A DNA stretch of 64,000 nucleotides from Flavobacterium sp. HBTb2-11-1. GTDB taxonomy: Bacteria > Bacteroidota > Bacteroidia > Flavobacteriales > Flavobacteriaceae. Below, piece by piece: positions 44,321 to 54,158 of the stretch. How positions within the stretch are numbered: position 1 is the stretch's first letter; each line of letters begins with the position of its first letter. The notes under the pieces are model-generated. The model was given only the letters and a program-made list of their open reading frames with translations. It made no database searches and was not told the origin of the DNA. A program made the translations under genes and the position numbers. The stretch lies in the NCBI RefSeq assembly GCF_009826975.1, contig NZ_WUMO01000001.1, forward strand, positions 930,001 to 994,000. The letters run 5' to 3'.

Positions 44321-44465
44321 TTTTAACACGTAGAGATATAGTTTTTGAAGTCTTTAAAAAAGGCGTTTCACTAATTTTAACGCACATAGCTTATCTATGT
44401 GTTGAAACTTGTTTTTTTGTCTTCTTTTTTTAGTGTAAAAAAATCTATGTTTCTATGTGTTAAAA
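44321..44465. repeat. Nested palindromic intergenic element
   Basis: The outer arms are TTTTAACACGTAGAGATATAG (44321-44341) and CTATGTTTCTATGTGTTAAAA (44445-44465). Middle arms begin GAAGTCTTT and end TTTTTTTGTCTTC. The inner hairpin is CACATAG-CTTAT-CTATGTG. It lies between convergent genes, just as the element at 9037-9285 does. Confidence 0.7.
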
Positions 44466-44502
44466 GCATATTCTTGATTTGGACCTATCGGATTTGGTAA
44501 TA

Positions 44503-45279
44503 TCATCTTTTGTTGAGGTTTGGAATTTTCTCTGTTAGGTTTTTCCAATATCGTTTTGGCATGTGTTTGATATGAAGTTTGGTGTTTTTTCTCGATTCGA
44601 TATTGACACTTTTAAAATAATTGCGCCATAAATTCTCGAAAAACTCTTCGTTTTCATCATTTATTTCAGCTAAAAAACGCGAAGAAGGATTGGACTCAAA
44701 CTGCATTTCCACCGTAGAGACATTTTCAAGATCATAATAAATTCCGTATTTGCGTTTAGCGTCGTAAATGAGCCAGCGCTGGTCTGCATATCGGTTTTTA
44801 AAATGCTGTTCGATAAGCGGTAAAACATCACAATCGGGTTCTATGATGGCATAATATAATCCGTCTTTTGTTAGTTTAAAACGAACAAAAGCTTTCATTC
44901 TATGGCTTTCCTTCCCCGTTAAATGTGCTGCTTTTTTTACGTTCAATACTTCGTTTCGGCTTAAATCTCCTTCGATATTCATTGGACTCGAAAAAACATA
45001 TTCGACAAAGCGAAACAAGATTTCTTCAATCTGATCCATTTCAGATAAAAAAGCAAAATATAGGTTATTAAAACCATGATGAGAGAGGCGTTTCTCCAAA
45101 CCATTTAAAACTCGGTTTGCTTTAGCATTATCAGTTATTACAAGCTGAGTTTCTGAGAAAAGCAAAGTATTTGAAATCTCCTCTTTGGCAAAAACAACAT
45201 CTTTGAGTTTGTATTCGTAGATTTCAAAAACGGCTGTAAGCCAGCCTTCATAACTTCCATCATAAAGCAATTGTGTCAT
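44503..45279 (-). CDS. TIGR03915-family putative DNA-repair protein
   Basis: The 258-residue protein begins LLYDGSYEGWLTAVFEIYE and contains HLTGKESHRMKAFVRFK, FKNRYADQRWLIYDAKRKYG and a C-terminal MPKRYWKNLTE. These match my memory of TIGR03915 (DUF4130). It always pairs with a radical SAM protein, as here (gap 5 bases). The reaction is unproven; the repair role comes from family naming. Confidence 0.85.
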   Translation of the reverse strand: MTQLLYDGSYEGWLTAVFEIYEYKLKDVVFAKEEISNTLLFSETQLVITDNAKANRVLNGLEKRLSHHGFNNLYFAFLSEMDQIEEILFRFVEYVFSSPMNIEGDLSRNEVLNVKKAAHLTGKESHRMKAFVRFKLTKDGLYYAIIEPDCDVLPLIEQHFKNRYADQRWLIYDAKRKYGIYYDLENVSTVEMQFESNPSSRFLAEINDENEEFFENLWRNYFKSVNIESRKNTKLHIKHMPKRYWKNLTEKIPNLNKR

Positions 45280-45284
45280 CAGAA

Positions 45285-46541
45285 TTAAAATAATGCTAGC
45301 TGGTTCGAAAAATTGTTTTTGTATTTACTGTTCTGTAAATTCAAAATCTGACTTTTTATTTGAATAGGCGTCAGGTCTTTCTGCATATAGAAAGGCGACG
45401 AAAAAGCCAAAAAGAATTTTGAACGGCTGTAGGCAATTCCTAATTTCTTTAAATCTTCGGGCTGTAATTTTTTAAACCTTCTGGCAGCGATAATTTTTTT
45501 TGCGCTCAAAAATCCGATTCCAGGAATGCGCTGAATCAATTCTATATCAGCTGAATTAATATCAACTGGAAACTGATGCAGATTTCGCAAGGCCCAACCT
45601 AATTTTGGATCAATATCTAAGTCAAGATTTGGCTGGTCAAATCCTACAATTTCATTTACATTAAATCCGTAATAACGAATTAGCCAATCGGCCTGATACA
45701 AACGGTTTTCGCGAATCATAGGAACTGGAGTTCCAATGGCGGGAAGTCTGTTGTCATAACTTATAGGCACATAACCAGAATAATACACCCGACGCATTTT
45801 CATTTGTTCGTAAAAATAATTGGCCATTCCGAGAATTTCCAGATCATTTTCTTTTGTTGCGCCAATTACCATTTGCGTGCTTTGTCCTGCTGGAGCAAAA
45901 AGCGGTGTTTTGTAATTGGATTTTTTCTCTTCTTGATAACCAATGATTTCGTTTTTAAGATATTGCATTGGTTTTATGACATCTTTGTGATTTTTATCGG
46001 GAGCCAACAGTTTAAGGCTTTGTTCTGTCGGCATTTCGACATTTACGCTCAGACGGTCGGCATATAATCCAGCTTCTTTCAGTAATTCTTCGCTAGCGCC
46101 AGGAATCGCTTTGAGATGAATGTAACCATTAAAATTTTCTTCTAACCGTAATTTCTTTACAATTCGAACCAAACGTTCCATTGTATAATCGGCATTGTCA
46201 AAAATTCCAGAACTCAGAAATAATCCTTCGATGTAATTTCTTCGGTAAAAACCAATCGTCAAGTCAACCACTTCTTGTACCGTAAATGCGGCACGTTTGA
46301 TATCATTGCTTTTTCGGCTGACACAATAGGCACAGTCAAAAATACAGTGATTGGTAAGCAGAATTTTTAGTAGAGACACACATCGGCCGTCTTCTGTAAA
46401 GGCATGGCAGATTCCGCCTCCCGTGTCACCCAATCCTTTGTTTTTATTTTTGCGTGTGCTTTGTCCCGATGAGCAAGAAACATCATATTTTGCCGCATCT
46501 GCTAAAATTGCCAGCTTTTCCATCACTCTTTCCTGTACCAT
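45285..46541 (-). CDS. Radical SAM protein, putative DNA modification/repair (TIGR03916)
   Basis: The 418-residue protein has C66-x3-C70-x2-C73 in HCIFDCAYCV, which binds a 4Fe-4S cluster and SAM. SVNVEMPTEQSLKLLAPDK follows, and a helix-hairpin-helix near the end, IELIQRIPGIGFLSAKKII, suggests nucleic-acid binding. This is the known partner of the TIGR03915 protein. The pair forms an operon. Confidence 0.88.
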   Translation of the reverse strand: MVQERVMEKLAILADAAKYDVSCSSGQSTRKNKNKGLGDTGGGICHAFTEDGRCVSLLKILLTNHCIFDCAYCVSRKSNDIKRAAFTVQEVVDLTIGFYRRNYIEGLFLSSGIFDNADYTMERLVRIVKKLRLEENFNGYIHLKAIPGASEELLKEAGLYADRLSVNVEMPTEQSLKLLAPDKNHKDVIKPMQYLKNEIIGYQEEKKSNYKTPLFAPAGQSTQMVIGATKENDLEILGMANYFYEQMKMRRVYYSGYVPISYDNRLPAIGTPVPMIRENRLYQADWLIRYYGFNVNEIVGFDQPNLDLDIDPKLGWALRNLHQFPVDINSADIELIQRIPGIGFLSAKKIIAARRFKKLQPEDLKKLGIAYSRSKFFLAFSSPFYMQKDLTPIQIKSQILNLQNSKYKNNFSNQLALF

Positions 46542-46837
46542 TTTGCTCTTTTTTTAGTTGTTTTTGAAAATGAAAATTCATTCTCTCAAAACTAGGAATT
46601 CATGCTAAAAAAGAAGTAAAAGAAGCTGTTCTAAATTGTATCAATTTTTTTTGCAAGGTTATTTTTACATTGAAAAAATTACTATATTTAAGATTCAAAA
46701 AAACAGGTATAAATACGGGTTTGTAGATTGTAAAAACTTTATACATTCGCCGAAATAGAAAAACTGATTTCCCCCCTTAACATTAGTTTTTCAGATTTAG
46801 AAGTATTAGCAAATATTAGGAACAAACGGCTAAAACA

Positions 46838-47083
46838 ATGAAATTTGTAAAAGGACAAGATGTTTCCTACACGGCATGGAGTGGGATATCTTATAAGGGA
46901 ACCATAATTGAAAGAAAAATGGATTTTAAAAAGGGGTTAATCATAAAATCGACTTCAAAAGAAAGAGATTTTCATTATCTCATTGAAATACAAAAAAACG
47001 GCATGACCGAGAAAATCTTATGTGCCGAAAATCAGCTGAAATTATTAGAAAAGAAAAAACGAACAGCAAAGAAAGTGGCCTAA
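46838..47083 (+). CDS. Small basic hypothetical protein
   Basis: The 81-residue protein is beta-rich, with a start KFVKGQDVSYTAWSGISYKG that resembles a small Tudor/SH3-like domain (GDxVxW...GxxxGTI) and a Lys-rich tail. The family is not certain. No operon partners. Confidence 0.55.
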   Translation: MKFVKGQDVSYTAWSGISYKGTIIERKMDFKKGLIIKSTSKERDFHYLIEIQKNGMTEKILCAENQLKLLEKKKRTAKKVA

Positions 47084-47109
47084 AAGCTAATCTTTCCAGT
47101 TTTTTGTTT

Positions 47110-48693
47110 CTAATTTAAAAGATCATCTTTTAGTCCAATTCTTTTCAAGCTGTTTACCATTCTAAAAACAACTTCATCAGAAAAAATAAAGCTAGAAAGT
47201 ATTTCTTTAATTTCTGTTGCAGTTTGAGGTTGTAGTTCTAGAAGGTTATTTAATTGTGTTTTCGCTTTTGCATCCTCATTCAATAGCGATAGAGAAATTG
47301 CTTTTAGCAAAGAATCCCAGATAGTTTCGCTAAAATCCATTTTATCAGCCCAATACAGAGACTTCTGATAATCCTTTTTATGAATGTAATAACAGCAATA
47401 GCCAATGGTAATCCACCAAGGGTGCGAAGGATTTATGCGGATTGCATTTTCTAACAAATTGAAACCTTTCTCAAAATACGCGGCAAAAATAAGCATGCAG
47501 CCTACTCCTGAAGCAATTCCAGATGAATTAGGATTTATTTTTATGCATTGTTCTGCAGCGGCAAGACAATTATCCTGATCTTTTTTAAAGCAGTTTAAAA
47601 GTGTCAGCGCATGCCATGCCTGCTGGCAATTGGGATCGATTGTTAAGGCTTTTGAGACGCAATGACTGCTTTTTTCTATTGTTTTTTTGCAATTGTCTAA
47701 TCCCAAGGCAAGAGAAGCCAAATGCATTTCGCCAAGCATTGCCCAAACAATGGCATGGTTTGGGGCTAATTCTACAGCTTCGTTTAAATGGGACAGAGCA
47801 TTAGCATAATTTTGGATCGAATAATAAGACTGATATTCATTGTAACTGCAAATTGCCTTTAATACACTGGAGTTGTCTGCTATTTTAGAAGGTGCAGTTT
47901 TTATTATTTCTTTAAAAATAATGCCATAGTATCCGCCCATAGAAGCCACAATATCCTTTACGATTTCATTCTGGATTCTTATGCCATCATCTATTGTAGC
48001 GGGTGTAAATAACTTTGTCAATACAAATTTGCCCGAAGAAGAATTTATCAGATTTATCCTGATCTGCAGCTTGTTATCGATAATTTGGATATGACCAGTA
48101 ATGATAAAATCTGCTCCGACCAGTTGAGCAGCCTCAAGGATATTTTCATTAATTTTTGAAATAATTTCAGAAGGAAAATGGCCAATGACAGATATATCCT
48201 GAAAACGGGAGAGTTCGGCACTGATTTCTTCAGAAAGAATCTGCGAAAAAGCTTCCAAATCTGGACGAAGAACCATTGATTTAAAAGGAAAAACTGTAAT
48301 CACCAGATTTGTTTTTTGGATGCTGGCGAGGGCATCAGCATGCCTAATTTTATTATTATGAATAAATTCTGGGACATAACCGCCTTTTGGGACGTGAATA
48401 ATTACAGAATTATCTTTGCCGTCTGTTGAATAATACTCATGAAGCAATTTTCTTAATCGTCCTGCATGAATGCGAACCATTGCGTCATCATGAGGGTTAA
48501 AATGAGAAGGTCTGCTTAAAGCATTTACTGCTATAGAATATTCTTTGATGAACTTCTGTCTTTCGTCTATAGTTTCTGTAACAATATAACGAAGGAAATT
48601 ACTTAATAGCGTTGAGTTCTTAAAAGAATAAAACTTTAAAACATTTTCCAGTTCATCATAGATTTTATCCGAGGGGATTTTTTTTATTTCCAT
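47110..48693 (-). CDS. Regulatory protein with TolB-like and TPR domains
   Basis: The 527-residue protein has an N-terminal domain (LSNFLRYIVTETIDERQKFI, VRIHAGRLRKLLHEYYS, VIIHVPKGGYVPEF) seen in proteins related to winged-helix/adenylate-cyclase-like regulators. A TolB-like part (about 125-245) and about six tetratricopeptide repeats (280-500) follow. It probably senses or binds a ligand or protein partner. It is divergent from the asparagine-use operon, with an inverted repeat between, so it is the likely regulator. Confidence 0.7.
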   Translation of the reverse strand: MEIKKIPSDKIYDELENVLKFYSFKNSTLLSNFLRYIVTETIDERQKFIKEYSIAVNALSRPSHFNPHDDAMVRIHAGRLRKLLHEYYSTDGKDNSVIIHVPKGGYVPEFIHNNKIRHADALASIQKTNLVITVFPFKSMVLRPDLEAFSQILSEEISAELSRFQDISVIGHFPSEIISKINENILEAAQLVGADFIITGHIQIIDNKLQIRINLINSSSGKFVLTKLFTPATIDDGIRIQNEIVKDIVASMGGYYGIIFKEIIKTAPSKIADNSSVLKAICSYNEYQSYYSIQNYANALSHLNEAVELAPNHAIVWAMLGEMHLASLALGLDNCKKTIEKSSHCVSKALTIDPNCQQAWHALTLLNCFKKDQDNCLAAAEQCIKINPNSSGIASGVGCMLIFAAYFEKGFNLLENAIRINPSHPWWITIGYCCYYIHKKDYQKSLYWADKMDFSETIWDSLLKAISLSLLNEDAKAKTQLNNLLELQPQTATEIKEILSSFIFSDEVVFRMVNSLKRIGLKDDLLN

Positions 48694-49124
48694 AATAAAT
48701 TATTTAAAATTATTAATATAAAAAAAGTCACACGGCGTATAAAATGTTAAAAACCAAATATTTATGAAGATATAAATTTATGAAAATTTTTAACATGTTA
48801 GTATTATTAATCTGATATTTTTAACCGTTAAATGTAACGGTTATTAACTCTAATGGAGCCCTAGTATTACTTATATTTGTTTGATAATCAATGTAAATGC
48901 CAGTTGCACTACACTTTTTTTAATAAGAATTGATTTAATATTTTAATCTAAAAATGTTTTGAGTTCTTTTTCCAAAAAAGCGGATTTCTAAAAAAGAATG
49001 GTTTTTAGCTATAAAACCCAGATCCAGAACTCTTAGATTTTTAAATAAAAGAGTTTTTTTTCGAGCTAGAATTGAAAAAAGCAGATGAAAAATAGTATCC
49101 CACAACAAACAAACTATAATCATT
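48694..49124. promoter_or_regulatory. Divergent control region with a perfect inverted repeat
   Basis: TAACCGTTA-AATG-TAACGGTTA (48822-48843) is a perfect 9-bp inverted repeat. A second palindrome, TAACATGTTA, is near 48791-48800. TATATTTG (48872-48879) matches the Bacteroidota -7 box but without a clear TTG. The leader before the porin gene is over 200 bases long. Confidence 0.6.
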
Positions 49125-50351
49125 ATGAAGAAAAGGTTTTTACAAATGGTAACGATGAGGCATCGGACCATTATAATTTGTTTTCTCATTTCAGCTTTTG
49201 CTCAGGCTCAAGATGAAGCGAATAAAAGTATGGAAATCTATGGTTTTATTATGACCGATATTGGTTATAATTTTAATCAGATTCAATCAGATTGGTACGA
49301 CGTGGTAAGACCAACTAAACTGCCCGCGTTTAAAGATCAGTATGGACCAGACGGCAGTTACTATGCTTCTGTTCGTCAGACTAGATTAGGCTTTAAAAAT
49401 TATTTTGATACCGGAATCGGAGAATTAAAGACACATTTTGAGTTTGAATTGTTCGGTACGGGTGTAGACGCAGGACAGACTACTTTTCGTCTACGTCACG
49501 CTTACGCTGAATTAGGAAAATTTGGAGCAGGACAAACTTGGAGCCCTTTTATGGATATTGGCGTATTCCCAAATTCATTAGAATACTGGGGACCAACCGG
49601 AATGGTATTTTTTAGAAATATTCAAATTCGCTACATGCCCATTCAAGGTGATACCCGTTTAACCATTGCATTAGAAAGACCTGGAGCAAGTGCCGATCAG
49701 GGTGATTATGCCAACCGTGTGGAACTGCAAGGGGTAAAAGCAAGGTTTCCGCTGCCCGATCTTTCAGCAGAATACCATCACGCTACAAAATGGGGGTATA
49801 TCGAGTTAGCCGGTATAGTTCGAAAAATTGAATGGAAAGACCAAAATAATGACCAATATAATTTGTCTGGAGATGCTGTAGGCTGGGGGCTTAATTTAAG
49901 CACCAACATTAATTTTAGTAAAAATGATGTTTTTAGAGGACAGGTTGTATATGGAGAAGGAATACAAAACTACATGAACGATGCTCCTGTCGATGTAGGT
50001 ATCGAAAACAATTTTAGCAATCCGGTAACTCCAGTAAAAGGAGTTGCACTTCCGCTAGTTGGGGTCGTAGCCTTTTTAGATCATAATTGGAGCGATAAGT
50101 TTAGCACTGCCATAGGATATTCTATGATTGATATCGATAACTCAGATGGACAGACGGATGATGCTTTTAAAAAGGGACAGTACGTTCTGGGAAACCTTTT
50201 GTACACTCCTGTCAAAAATTGTATGGTCGGAGTTGAATTTCAGTGGGGTAACCGCGAAAACTTCAACGACGGATGGAGTACCTCTATTAATAAAATACAG
50301 TTTTCTTTTAGATATAATTTCTCACAATCATTTTATAAAAGAAATCAGTAA
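49125..50351 (+). CDS. DcaP-like outer-membrane porin
   Basis: The 408-residue protein has a signal peptide ending AFAQAQ and a beta-barrel with alternating hydrophobic/aromatic strands: MEIYGFIMTDIGYNFNQI, RQTRLGFKN, FEFELFGTG and FRLRHAYAELG, with the typical terminal FSFRYNFSQSF. The DcaP family forms trimeric porins for dicarboxylic or acidic solutes. The following genes suggest uptake or release of aspartate, asparagine or fumarate. Confidence 0.82.
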   Translation: MKKRFLQMVTMRHRTIIICFLISAFAQAQDEANKSMEIYGFIMTDIGYNFNQIQSDWYDVVRPTKLPAFKDQYGPDGSYYASVRQTRLGFKNYFDTGIGELKTHFEFELFGTGVDAGQTTFRLRHAYAELGKFGAGQTWSPFMDIGVFPNSLEYWGPTGMVFFRNIQIRYMPIQGDTRLTIALERPGASADQGDYANRVELQGVKARFPLPDLSAEYHHATKWGYIELAGIVRKIEWKDQNNDQYNLSGDAVGWGLNLSTNINFSKNDVFRGQVVYGEGIQNYMNDAPVDVGIENNFSNPVTPVKGVALPLVGVVAFLDHNWSDKFSTAIGYSMIDIDNSDGQTDDAFKKGQYVLGNLLYTPVKNCMVGVEFQWGNRENFNDGWSTSINKIQFSFRYNFSQSFYKRNQ

Positions 50352-50387
50352 AAGCCTTTTGTTTTTTAATCAATAAAAAAGAAAAAT

Positions 50388-51836
50388 ATGTATAAAACTG
50401 TACAATATCTGCTATTGTTCGGATTGTCTTTAGGCACTCTTACTGCTCAGACTCGAACCGAAAAAGATCTTCTAGGAGAAAAACAAATTCCTGCAAATGC
50501 TTACTATGGCGTGCAGACAGCCCGTGCGTTAGAAAACTTTCAGATAAGCGGGATGACTACGCAATTTTATCCCGACTATGTTAAGGCTTTTGCAATGGTA
50601 AAGCTAGCTGCGGCACGTGCCAATGCTGATGTGGGCCGACTCAAAAAAGACAGGCTTGCTGCTATTGAAAAAGCTTGTCAGGCTGTAATTGACGGTAAGT
50701 ACCATGATCAATTTCTAGTTGATTTGTATCAAGGTGGTGCTGGTACTTCTGCCAATATGAATGTGAACGAAGTTCTGGCCAATATTGCATTGGAACTGAG
50801 CGGACATAAAAAAGGAGAATATCAATACATTGAACCTCACGATGATCTGAACATGGGGCAATCAACAAACGATGTCTACCCAACAGCAATAAAAGTGGCA
50901 TTATTGCTTCATAATGATAAACTGCTGAAAGAGGCCGATCTTTTGGCTAAAGCATTCCATAAAAAAGGAGATGAATTTAAAGACATCATTAAAATGGGAC
51001 GAACCGAAGGACAGGATGCTGTGCCAATGACCGTTGGACAGGAGTTTCATGCTTTCGGAAATCAGCTTGATGCGGAAATTAACGCTTTAAAAAAATCTGA
51101 AGTTTATCTATGCGAACAAAATATGGGAGCGACAGCTATCGGTACAGGAATTACTGCGTCTCCGGGCTATGCAGAAAAAGTAGCCACGCATCTTGCAAAA
51201 ATTACAGGAAAACCAATCGTAATGAGCAAAGACCTTATTGCGGCCACAACCAGCCAGCAAGGCTTTGTAATGTACTCTTCTACTCTTAAAAGCATGGCGG
51301 TTGCACTCGCAAAAATAAGCAGCGATTTGATCATTTTGGCTTCTGGTCCTCGTACTGGTTTCTTCGAAATCAATCTGCCGGCACTTCAGCCTGGATCTTC
51401 CATTATGCCAGGTAAAGTAAATCCAGTTATGCCAGAACTTATGAATCAATTGTGTTTTAAAGTTATGGGAAATGATTTGACCGTAACAATTGCCGCACAA
51501 TCTGGATTATTGCAGTTAAATGCTTTTGAACCTGTTCAAGCCATTGCCATGATGGAATCGCAAGGATTATTTTTTAAAGCCATGCCATTGTTTAGAAAAA
51601 ACTGTATTGATGGCATTACCGTAAACAAAGACATTTTAGCCCATTATATGGACAGAAGTGTTGGTGTTGTAACGGCTTTGAATCCTGTTTTGGGTTACGA
51701 AAAAACAACTGAACTAGCCAAAGAAGCACTGGCAACCAATAAAGGTATTCTAGAACTTATACGCGAAAAGAAATTGCTGACAGAAGATCAAATTAAGAAA
51801 CTGCTTGATCCAGCAACCTTAACAGGCCAAAAATAA
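50388..51836 (+). CDS. aspA: Exported aspartate ammonia-lyase
   Basis: The 482-residue protein has the fumarase/aspartase signature GSSIMPGKVNPVMPE, GTSANMNVNEV, and MGQSTNDVYPTA, with EKDLLGEKQIPANAYYGVQT at the start of the enzyme. It converts aspartate into fumarate and ammonia. It has an N-terminal signal peptide (MYKTVQYLLLFGLSLGTLTAQ), which normal cytoplasmic aspartases lack, so the enzyme should act in the periplasm. It follows the porin by 36 bases and precedes the asparaginase by 23. Confidence 0.9.
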   Translation: MYKTVQYLLLFGLSLGTLTAQTRTEKDLLGEKQIPANAYYGVQTARALENFQISGMTTQFYPDYVKAFAMVKLAAARANADVGRLKKDRLAAIEKACQAVIDGKYHDQFLVDLYQGGAGTSANMNVNEVLANIALELSGHKKGEYQYIEPHDDLNMGQSTNDVYPTAIKVALLLHNDKLLKEADLLAKAFHKKGDEFKDIIKMGRTEGQDAVPMTVGQEFHAFGNQLDAEINALKKSEVYLCEQNMGATAIGTGITASPGYAEKVATHLAKITGKPIVMSKDLIAATTSQQGFVMYSSTLKSMAVALAKISSDLIILASGPRTGFFEINLPALQPGSSIMPGKVNPVMPELMNQLCFKVMGNDLTVTIAAQSGLLQLNAFEPVQAIAMMESQGLFFKAMPLFRKNCIDGITVNKDILAHYMDRSVGVVTALNPVLGYEKTTELAKEALATNKGILELIREKKLLTEDQIKKLLDPATLTGQK

Positions 51837-51859
51837 CCTCAACCTTAAATAAACACAAC

Positions 51860-52927
51860 ATGAAAATAAATATCAACTTTTGCAATAAAATCCTTTTGCT
51901 TGTGATGTTGTCACTAAGCATTACCATGTTCGGACAAACAAAACCTAAAGTCCTAATATTGGCAACAGGCGGAACGATTGCCGGTTCTGCTAAAACTGGA
52001 GTACAGCCAGGATATACTTCGGGGCAAGTTACCATTGATGCAATGGTAAATGCGATTCCAGATGCTTTGAAAGTAGCCGATATAAAAGGAGAGCAAATTG
52101 CTAATGTCGGATCTCAGGATATGTCATTTGAAATTATGCTGAAAGTAGCCAACCGAATTAATGAATTAGCCAACAGCAATGATGTAGACGGTTTTGTAAT
52201 TACACACGGAACTGATACTATGGAGGAGACGGCTTATTTTTTAAATCTAGCCACCAAAACAGATAAGCCGGTAGTGCTTGTGGGTTCAATGCGTCCATCA
52301 ACAGCAATTAGTGCAGACGGACCTTTAAATCTTTATAATGCGATTGCCGTTGCCGGTGATCCTAAAGCAAAAGGACGGGGAGTGCTTTTGGTAATGAACG
52401 ACTGGATTCATTCAGCTCAATCTCTAACAAAAGTGAGTACGACGGCTGTCCAGACTTTTATGTCCCCGCTTCGTGGACTTATAGGCATTACTTCTTACGG
52501 AACCAACGATTTCTTTAATTACCCTAGTCAAAAATTTGGGAAAAATTCAGAGTTTGATGTGAAAGGCGTAAGCACTTTTCCTCGTGTAGATATTATTTAT
52601 GCCGATGCTGATATGAAACCAGATTTGATTGATGCCTCGATAGAGCGCGGTGCCAAAGGAATTGTAATTGCTGGAGTAGGAAACGGAAACATGAACAAAG
52701 CTTCTTTAGATGCTTGCGCAAGAGCCAGCAAAAAAGGAATTATCGTAGTTAGAAGCACTCGTGTTGCAACTGGACTTGTAAGCCGAAATGTGGAATGCAA
52801 TGATGATGAGCTTGGGCTAATTGCTTCATATGCTTTGAATCCGCAGAAATCTAGAATCTTATTGTCAGTAGCATTGCTGAAACAGAGAAGTTTAAAAGAA
52901 CTACAAAGAATATTCGAAGAATATTAA
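51860..52927 (+). CDS. ansB: Exported type II L-asparaginase
   Basis: The 355-residue protein has a signal peptide (about 28 residues). The two asparaginase motifs are ILATGGTIAGSA with the catalytic Thr and GFVITHGTDTMEETAYFL with Thr-Asp. LVGSMRPSTAISADGP is also typical. It hydrolyses asparagine to aspartate and ammonia. With the aspartase it would make fumarate outside the inner membrane. Confidence 0.93.
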   Translation: MKININFCNKILLLVMLSLSITMFGQTKPKVLILATGGTIAGSAKTGVQPGYTSGQVTIDAMVNAIPDALKVADIKGEQIANVGSQDMSFEIMLKVANRINELANSNDVDGFVITHGTDTMEETAYFLNLATKTDKPVVLVGSMRPSTAISADGPLNLYNAIAVAGDPKAKGRGVLLVMNDWIHSAQSLTKVSTTAVQTFMSPLRGLIGITSYGTNDFFNYPSQKFGKNSEFDVKGVSTFPRVDIIYADADMKPDLIDASIERGAKGIVIAGVGNGNMNKASLDACARASKKGIIVVRSTRVATGLVSRNVECNDDELGLIASYALNPQKSRILLSVALLKQRSLKELQRIFEEY

Positions 52928-53067
52928 TCTTATTTTTTAAGCAAATCTAAACTTATGATTCTAATACTATTATTGATGCTGATAAAATCATTGCTAAAGG
53001 AAACAGCTTTTTTTGGGACTACTAATAAAAGGGAATAATGTAATATCAACTTGAAAATTTAATGTGT

Positions 53068-53547
53068 ATGAAAAATAAAATAGTTATAAGAGCAGTTCTC
53101 GCAGGGTTTTGTGTTTTGTTGATTTCCTGCAATACAAAAAAAGACGAAAATGACGTAGTTGACCTAAAGGAAGTCAAGAAACAGATTCAGGCAAAAGAGA
53201 ATGAATATGCTGCGACATACAATGCAGGTCAGCTCAAAGAAATAGGGTATTACGCAGATGATGCGATAACTTTTTATCAGAACAGACCGCCTATTATTGG
53301 CAAGGAAGCCAGATATGAATTTTTAAAATCAGATTTGGCCAATAATACCAATATCATATCATTTGAAACCAAAGAAGTTTTTGTTTCTCGTGACGGGAAT
53401 ATGGTTGTAGAAGTAGGATATTATAAAGTAACAGATTCTACCAAAACGCCAATTAATACAGGAAACTACATGAGTTTTTTTGAAAAAAGAGATGGCAAAT
53501 ATGTCTGTGTAAGAGATATGAGCGCTTCTGATGGATTGGTAGAGTAA
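53068..53547 (+). CDS. SnoaL/DUF4440-like lipoprotein
   Basis: From ATG 53068 (159 residues; ATG 53062 is an alternative) the lipoprotein signal ends LLISC. The mature part has the NTF2-fold pattern IQAKENEYAATYNAGQLKEI, ADDAITFYQNRPPI and GNYMSFFEKRDGKYVCVRDM. It may bind a small molecule; no catalytic residue is clear. It begins a series of small exported proteins. Confidence 0.8.
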   Translation: MKNKIVIRAVLAGFCVLLISCNTKKDENDVVDLKEVKKQIQAKENEYAATYNAGQLKEIGYYADDAITFYQNRPPIIGKEARYEFLKSDLANNTNIISFETKEVFVSRDGNMVVEVGYYKVTDSTKTPINTGNYMSFFEKRDGKYVCVRDMSASDGLVE

Positions 53548-53602
53548 AATAGCCCTTTGCCCAAAAGTATTCTGTACATTAAAAACCTATAAAATTTATA
53601 TT

Positions 53603-54082
53603 ATGAAAAAAATACTATTTATACTGACGTTAACTTTTGCATTGAATGCCACAGCGCAGACTTCTGTTGATGAGATTAATTTAATACAGGATCTTTATGG
53701 AAAATCGAAAGCCGATGTGGTCAAAGAATATTTGAGCTTATCTGATGCGCAAGCTACAGCATTTCAGCCTATTTATGATAAATACGAAACGGAACGTAAA
53801 GCTTTGAGCCAGCAAAAGATTCTGATTTTAGAAGATTACGGAAAGAATTATGCAACCTTAAGCGATGCTAAAGCGACAGAATTAACTTCAAAAAATTTGA
53901 AATACAATCAAGACTCTGAAAAACTCCTTGCCAAAACACATTCTAAATTGGTAAAAGCTATTGGCGGAATTAATGCAGCAAAATTTGTACAGCTTGAGCA
54001 GTATCTACAAGTGACCATACGAGCAGAAATTCAAGATGTTATTCCTTTTATTGGAGAATTGGATAAAACCAAAAAACACTAG
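53603..54082 (+). CDS. Exported helical protein, Spy/CpxP-like
   Basis: The 159-residue protein has a signal peptide (MKKILFILTLTFALNATAQ) and long amphipathic helices with YLSLSDAQATAFQPIYDKYE, where the LSDxQ...F motif resembles the LTxxQ of Spy/CpxP. A chaperone- or envelope-stress-like role is a guess. Confidence 0.65.
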   Translation: MKKILFILTLTFALNATAQTSVDEINLIQDLYGKSKADVVKEYLSLSDAQATAFQPIYDKYETERKALSQQKILILEDYGKNYATLSDAKATELTSKNLKYNQDSEKLLAKTHSKLVKAIGGINAAKFVQLEQYLQVTIRAEIQDVIPFIGELDKTKKH

Positions 54083-54158
54083 ACGATTTCTGCGTACAGA
54101 GTAGAAAGTATAAAAGATCATTTTCTACTCCCTCTTATTAATATTTTATACTCTTACT

